From Sulfitobacter sp. JL08 (GTDB lineage: Bacteria; Pseudomonadota; Alphaproteobacteria; Rhodobacterales; Rhodobacteraceae), in contig NZ_CP025815.1 in assembly GCF_003352045.1 (NCBI RefSeq), positions 1,922,001 through 1,986,000 on the forward strand: 64,000 bases of DNA, in the 5' to 3' direction. A program made the position numbers and the translations under genes. This document shows positions 59,771 to 64,000 of the stretch, one piece after another. Positions within the stretch are counted from its first letter, which is position 1. Every line of letters starts with the position of its first letter. The notes beneath the pieces were generated by a model. The model was given only the letters and a program-made list of their open reading frames with translations. It did no database searches and had not been told where the DNA came from.

Positions 59771-60778
59771 CTACCCCTTGGTCCCGTTCAAAAGACGCGC
59801 GGCATCCGGGGCGAAATAGGTCAGGATGCCATCACATCCGGCCCGTTTGAACGCCATCAGGCTTTCCATCATCACCTTTTTACCGTCGATCCAGCCATTC
59901 TGTGCTCCGGCCTTGATCATCGCGTATTCGCCCGACACCTGATAGGCGAATGTCGGTGCGCCAAAGCTGTCTTTGACGCGGCGGCAGATATCCAGATAGG
60001 GCATGCCGGGTTTGACCATGACCATATCGGCACCTTCCATCAGGTCGCGTTCGATCAGGCGCAGCGCCTCGTCCGAATTGGCCGGGTCCATCTGATAGGT
60101 TTTCTTGTCCCCGCTCAGCGCGCCCGACGCGCCGACCGCATCCCGGAACGGCCCGTAAAACGCACTGGCGTATTTGGCGGCATAAGACATCACCATGACG
60201 TTGTGGTGCCCGCCGGTTTCAAGCGCATTGCGGATCGCACCGATCCGGCCATCCATCATATCGGACGGCCCGATAATATCGGCCCCGGCTTCGGCCTGTG
60301 CCAGCGCCATTTTCACCAGCGCCGCAACCGTTTCATCATTCAGAATCTCGCCATTCACGACATAACCGTCATGGCCGTTGATGTTGTAGGGGTCCAGCGC
60401 CACATCCGTCATGACGGCAATATCTGGCACGGCGGCCTTGATCGCGCGTGTGGCACGGTTGGACAGGTTGTCGGGGTTCCACGCTTCGGCGCATTCTTCG
60501 GTGCGGTCTTTTTGTTCGGTGTAAGGAAACAGGCAAATCGCCGGAATCCCCAGATCAGCGGCCTGTTTAGCAGCCTCGACAATCCGGTCCACACTGCGCC
60601 GCATCACACCAGGCATGGAGGTCACCGGCTCTTCCACACCCTCGCCACTGCGCACGAAAAGCGGCCAGATGAAATCATCGGCGCTGAGCGTATTTTGCCG
60701 CACAAGCGCGCGCATCGGGGCGCTTTGACGGGTGCGGCGCAGGCGTGCGGCGGGAAAGGGGGCAACGGTCGGTTTCAT
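59771..60778 (-). CDS. hemB: Delta-aminolevulinic acid dehydratase HemB
   Basis: 335 residues from the ATG at 60778. Condenses two aminolevulinates to porphobilinogen in heme and bacteriochlorophyll synthesis. The Schiff-base lysines are in VMVKPGMPY and SYAAKYASAF. The metal region reads VALDPYNINGHDG with no cysteines, as in zinc-independent enzymes such as those of Rhodobacter and Pseudomonas. It is divergent from the next membrane protein gene. Confidence 0.96.
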   Translation of the reverse strand: MKPTVAPFPAARLRRTRQSAPMRALVRQNTLSADDFIWPLFVRSGEGVEEPVTSMPGVMRRSVDRIVEAAKQAADLGIPAICLFPYTEQKDRTEECAEAWNPDNLSNRATRAIKAAVPDIAVMTDVALDPYNINGHDGYVVNGEILNDETVAALVKMALAQAEAGADIIGPSDMMDGRIGAIRNALETGGHHNVMVMSYAAKYASAFYGPFRDAVGASGALSGDKKTYQMDPANSDEALRLIERDLMEGADMVMVKPGMPYLDICRRVKDSFGAPTFAYQVSGEYAMIKAGAQNGWIDGKKVMMESLMAFKRAGCDGILTYFAPDAARLLNGTKG

Positions 60779-60896
60779 CTGGATCACTCTGTTCTTGAAC
60801 TTGTTTAGGCCTGACACGGAAAAACAGGCTTCACAAGGGTAGGAATTGCCGCGCCGCCCCGCTAAGAGAGGCAAAAGATTGCAAAGCAGGCTCCCC

Positions 60897-61421
60897 TTGG
60901 ACTGGCACCAAACTGTATTTGAACTGATCGACATGCGTTCGTTTTCGAACCTGTGGTTCTGGATCGCATTGGCTGTGATGTGGTCAACCGCCAGCCACTG
61001 GGTCATCGGCGTTCCCTATGATCTTGTGCTGCGTGCCCGCCGGCAGGGCGGACAGGCCGAAACCGATCTGGAAGATCTGGTGCGTATCAATGTGAACCGA
61101 CTGCTTTATGTCGCGCGCGTTTCGGGGCTGTGGCTTTTGGGGTTTGGCTGCTTTTTCCTGACCGCGCTGGCTATCACCGGGTTCATGTACGACGTCGAAT
61201 TTGCCCAGGCCGTGTTTTTGCTGCTGTTCCCGATGTCGATTGTCGGGCTTTTGTCACTGTCAACGGCGCGGCTGATCGAAACCGAACATCTGGTTGGCGA
61301 AGCGCTGCACCGGCGGTTGGGGCGGCACCGGTTCTTCACCCAGTTTATCGGCATGATTTCGATCTTTCTGACCGCCATGTGGGGCATGTTCCAGAACCTG
61401 TCGCTGGGTCCGTTCGGCTGA
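60897..61421 (+). CDS. Family-specific membrane protein ('component of SufBCD complex' in related genomes)
   Basis: 174 residues from a TTG at 60897 (LDWHQTVFELIDMRSFSNLW), chosen by recalled conservation; the frame is open back to 60846. Three or four membrane segments (NLWFWIALAVMWSTAS; GLWLLGFGCFFLTALAITGF; AVFLLLFPMSIVGLLSL; FIGMISIFLTAMWGM). Relatives in Rhodobacterales are labelled as a SufBCD component, but nothing in the sequence supports a Fe-S role, and no suf genes are nearby. mfd starts three bases after its stop. Confidence 0.7.
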   Translation: MDWHQTVFELIDMRSFSNLWFWIALAVMWSTASHWVIGVPYDLVLRARRQGGQAETDLEDLVRINVNRLLYVARVSGLWLLGFGCFFLTALAITGFMYDVEFAQAVFLLLFPMSIVGLLSLSTARLIETEHLVGEALHRRLGRHRFFTQFIGMISIFLTAMWGMFQNLSLGPFG

Positions 61422-61423
61422 CA

Positions 61424-64000
61424 ATGTCAAACAACGGCTTTCATATAACGCTTGGCGGCGCACCGGAAGGCTATGACGCAAAGCTGATCCTGAAGGAACT
61501 GGCGGACGCGGGTGCGCCGGTTCTGCATATCGCGCGCGATGACAAACGTATGGTCGCAATGCGCGCGGCGCTGGCGTTTTTTGCCCCCGATATGCCCGTT
61601 GTCACCTTTCCCGGCTGGGATTGCCTGCCTTATGACCGCGTATCGCCCAACGCCGATATTTCAGCAACGCGGATGGCCGCGCTGGCCGGTCTGGTCCATG
61701 GGATGCCACCGCAATATGTGCTGCTGACAACCCTGAACGCCGCCAGCCAGTACGTGCCCGCGCGCACCATCCTGCGCGAGGCCGCGTTCAAGGCGCAGGT
61801 CGGTGCGCGTATTGACGAAGCCGCGTTGCGCGCATTTCTGGCCCGCATGGGGTTCAGCCAAAGCCCGACCGTTCTGGAACCGGGCGATTACGCGGTGCGC
61901 GGCGGGATCATCGACATCTATCCACCGGGCGATCTGGGGCCGGTGCGGCTGGATCTGTTCGGCGATGTGCTGGACGGCGCGCGCCGGTTCGATCCGGCAA
62001 CACAGCGCACGACCGAAAAGCTGGACATGATCGAACTTGCGCCGGTGTCCGAGGTGATACTGGACGAGGCCGCGATCACGCGGTTTCGCCAGAACTATCG
62101 TATCGAATTCGGCGCGGCGGGCACTGATGATCCCCTGTACGAGGCGGTCAGTGCGGGGCGCAAACATCAGGGCGCGGAACACTGGTTGCCGTTCTTTCAC
62201 GAAAAGCTGGAAACCCTGTTCGATTACCTGCCCAAGGCCAGCATCACGCTGGATGACCAGATCACCCCGACGCGGCTGTCGCGCTGGGATGCGATCGTGG
62301 ACCAGTATGAAACCCGCAAAATCGCAATGTCGGAAAAATCGCACCTGAACACGGTGTACAAGCCGGCGCCACCGGCCAGCCTGTATCTGGATGATGCGAC
62401 ATGGACCACCGCGGTTGCGGACCGGCGGGTGATCCAGCTTAATCCGCTGCCACAGGCAACCGGCCCGAACGTGCTGGACGCGGGCGGGCGCATCGGGCGC
62501 AATTTCTCGCCCGAGCGGCAATTGGAAAACATCAGCCTGTTCGGCGCGCTGGCGGATCACATCAGGAAGAAACTGGACACAGGCCCCGTGGTTGTCGCCA
62601 GTTATTCACAAGGCGCGCGGGAACGGCTAAGCGGCTTGATCGAAGACGAAGGGCTGGCCGAAACAATCCCGATCACCGATGCCACGCGCATCGGCAAACG
62701 GGGGCTGCATCTGGCGGTATGGGCGCTGGAACATGGCTTTGAGGCCCCCGGGCTGACCGTGATTTCGGAACAGGACGTTCTGGGCGACAGGCTGATCCGC
62801 GCACCGCGCAAGAAACGGCGTGCCGAAAACTTTCTGACCGAAACCCAAAGCTTGTCACCCGGCGATCTGGTGGTGCATGTCGATCACGGCATCGGGCGCT
62901 ATCACGGCATGGAAGTGATCACCGCCGCAGGTGCAGCGCATGAATGCCTGTTGCTGGAATATGCCGAACAGGCACGTCTGTACCTGCCGGTGGAAAACAT
63001 CGAACTGCTGTCGCGATACGGCCACGAAGAAGGCCTGCTGGATCGGTTGGGCGGGGGCGCATGGCAGGCCAAAAAGGCCAAACTGAAAGAACGTATTCGC
63101 GAAATGGCCGACCGTCTGATCCGCGTCGCCGCAGAACGCGCCCTGCGCCGCGCACCGATCATGGATCCGCCGCCGGGCATGTGGGATGCGTTCAGCGCCC
63201 GCTTTCCCTATACCGAAACCGATGACCAGATGCGCGCGATCGGCGAAGTGCTGGACGACATGCACAGCGGATCGCCGATGGACCGGCTGATTTGCGGCGA
63301 TGTCGGCTTTGGCAAGACCGAGGTGGCGATGCGCGCGGCCTTTGTGGCGGCCATGTCCGGCGTGCAGGTCGCAATCATCGCCCCGACAACGCTGCTGGCG
63401 CGCCAGCATTACAAATCCTTTGCCGAACGGTTTCGCGGCTTCCCGATCGAGGTGCGGCCCCTGTCACGCTTCGTGAGTGCCAAGGACGCGCAGGCCACGC
63501 GGGACGGCATCAGCCGGGGCACGGTGGATATTGTCATCGGCACCCACGCGCTGCTGGCGAAATCCATCCGGTTCAAAAACCTGGGCCTGCTGGTGATCGA
63601 CGAAGAACAGCATTTTGGCGTCAGCCACAAGGAACGGCTGAAACAGTTGCGCACCGATATCCACGTGCTGACGCTGACCGCGACACCGATCCCGCGCACC
63701 TTGCAATTGTCCCTGTCGGGCGTGCGCGACCTTAGCATTATCGGCACGCCCCCGATCGACCGGCTGGCAATCCGCACCTATGTCAGCGAATTTGATGCCG
63801 TGACCCTGCGCGAGGCGCTGTTGCGCGAACATTATCGCGGCGGACAGTCGTTTTTCGTGGTGCCCCGTATTGCCGATCTGCCCGAGATCGAAACTTTTCT
63901 GGCCGAACAGGTGCCCGAAGTCAGCGTGGTTATCGCCCATGGCCAGATGGCAGCGGGTGAACTGGATGACCGCATGAACGCGTTTTACGACGGCAAGTAC
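61424..64000 (+). CDS. mfd: Transcription-repair coupling factor Mfd (3'-truncated)
   Basis: The frame starts at the ATG at 61424 (MSNNGFHITLGGAPEGYDAK) and stays open to the window end, giving 859 residues of about 1150 expected. Mfd removes stalled RNA polymerase at lesions and recruits UvrA. Visible parts: UvrB-like N-terminal region, the RNA-polymerase-binding domain (SPGDLVVHVDHGIGRYHGM), then helicase motif I GDVGFGKTEV, the DEEQ box and TATPIPRTL. It is probably co-transcribed with the upstream membrane protein gene. Confidence 0.96.
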   Translation, partial: MSNNGFHITLGGAPEGYDAKLILKELADAGAPVLHIARDDKRMVAMRAALAFFAPDMPVVTFPGWDCLPYDRVSPNADISATRMAALAGLVHGMPPQYVLLTTLNAASQYVPARTILREAAFKAQVGARIDEAALRAFLARMGFSQSPTVLEPGDYAVRGGIIDIYPPGDLGPVRLDLFGDVLDGARRFDPATQRTTEKLDMIELAPVSEVILDEAAITRFRQNYRIEFGAAGTDDPLYEAVSAGRKHQGAEHWLPFFHEKLETLFDYLPKASITLDDQITPTRLSRWDAIVDQYETRKIAMSEKSHLNTVYKPAPPASLYLDDATWTTAVADRRVIQLNPLPQATGPNVLDAGGRIGRNFSPERQLENISLFGALADHIRKKLDTGPVVVASYSQGARERLSGLIEDEGLAETIPITDATRIGKRGLHLAVWALEHGFEAPGLTVISEQDVLGDRLIRAPRKKRRAENFLTETQSLSPGDLVVHVDHGIGRYHGMEVITAAGAAHECLLLEYAEQARLYLPVENIELLSRYGHEEGLLDRLGGGAWQAKKAKLKERIREMADRLIRVAAERALRRAPIMDPPPGMWDAFSARFPYTETDDQMRAIGEVLDDMHSGSPMDRLICGDVGFGKTEVAMRAAFVAAMSGVQVAIIAPTTLLARQHYKSFAERFRGFPIEVRPLSRFVSAKDAQATRDGISRGTVDIVIGTHALLAKSIRFKNLGLLVIDEEQHFGVSHKERLKQLRTDIHVLTLTATPIPRTLQLSLSGVRDLSIIGTPPIDRLAIRTYVSEFDAVTLREALLREHYRGGQSFFVVPRIADLPEIETFLAEQVPEVSVVIAHGQMAAGELDDRMNAFYDGKY

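Noticed and set aside
59138-60808. 556-codon open frame antisense to the DJ-1-like gene and hemB
   Set aside because: Spans two real genes on the other strand and shows the composition of a reversed GC-rich reading frame.

Overview
The window is a contiguous stretch of a GC-rich alphaproteobacterial chromosome, most likely from the Rhodobacteraceae/Roseobacteraceae. The pointers are an adjacent sciP-like gene and ctrA, the nifR3(dusB)-ntrB-ntrC-ntrY-ntrX cluster with an NtrC that lacks the sigma-54 contact loop, a fused ispDF, a GTTC-N7-GTTC type LexA box, and several family-restricted small proteins (DUF6456-like, DUF6477-like, the so-called SufBCD component). Coding density is high, strands switch often, and I see no tRNA, rRNA, CRISPR array, insertion sequence or prophage. 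The first gene (skp/ompH-like) and the last (mfd) are cut by the window edges.

Layout. 1-3.7 kb: envelope operon skp-fabZ-lpxA-lpxI-lpxB (lipid A), then mnmA on the minus strand. 5-6.2 kb: sciP-like gene and ctrA with a putative CtrA box. 6.4-10.6 kb: ligA-recG. 10.6-11.05 kb: an unusual gene-poor stretch with two perfect alphaproteobacterial LexA boxes in front of a 40-residue membrane ORF, then a structured segment ending in an intrinsic terminator. 11-15 kb: IscU-like protein, hisI, gluQ, a methyltransferase and trmFO. 15-17.5 kb: an ECHDC3-like protein, a thioesterase, and rplM-rpsI behind a structured leader. 17.6-25.7 kb: a minus-strand run with an SGNH acyltransferase, FkbM methyltransferase, TetR regulator, ppk2, hydrolase, metA (residues predict acetyl-CoA use), an orphan P-loop protein and a DMT exporter. 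25.7-30.5 kb: fadL-like porin with three direct operator-like repeats, a second DMT exporter, a second FkbM-like protein and guaA.

30.5-41.6 kb: MttB-family methyltransferase, the DUF6477/DUF6456 pair, a DoxX-like protein, lipA, two c-type cytochromes, hpt, a COQ10-like protein, MmgE/PrpD, and the overlapping ispDF-pgpA-cinA operon. 41.7-49 kb: nitrogen regulation (dusB-ntrBC, ntrYX). 49.6-54.2 kb: potassium uptake trkA-trkH, then hfq-hflX. 54.2-64 kb: a Cys-rich hypothetical, a penicillin-acylase-like Ntn hydrolase, a beta-hydroxyacid dehydrogenase, a SYLF lipoprotein, a DJ-1/PfpI protein, hemB, a family-specific membrane protein and mfd.

Most of the window is housekeeping. The most interesting candidate is the SOS-box-controlled 40-residue membrane ORF downstream of recG (10.67-11.05 kb), together with the structured transcript that follows it. 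Other signals worth testing are the mutually exclusive hairpins of the rplM leader, the triple direct repeat at the fadL promoter, a large hairpin upstream of trmFO, a dispersed 20-base intergenic motif, and paired GCGCC/TAGGC sites before the ntr cluster. All statements rest on reading the sequence and on recalled family knowledge; no searches or folding programs were run.
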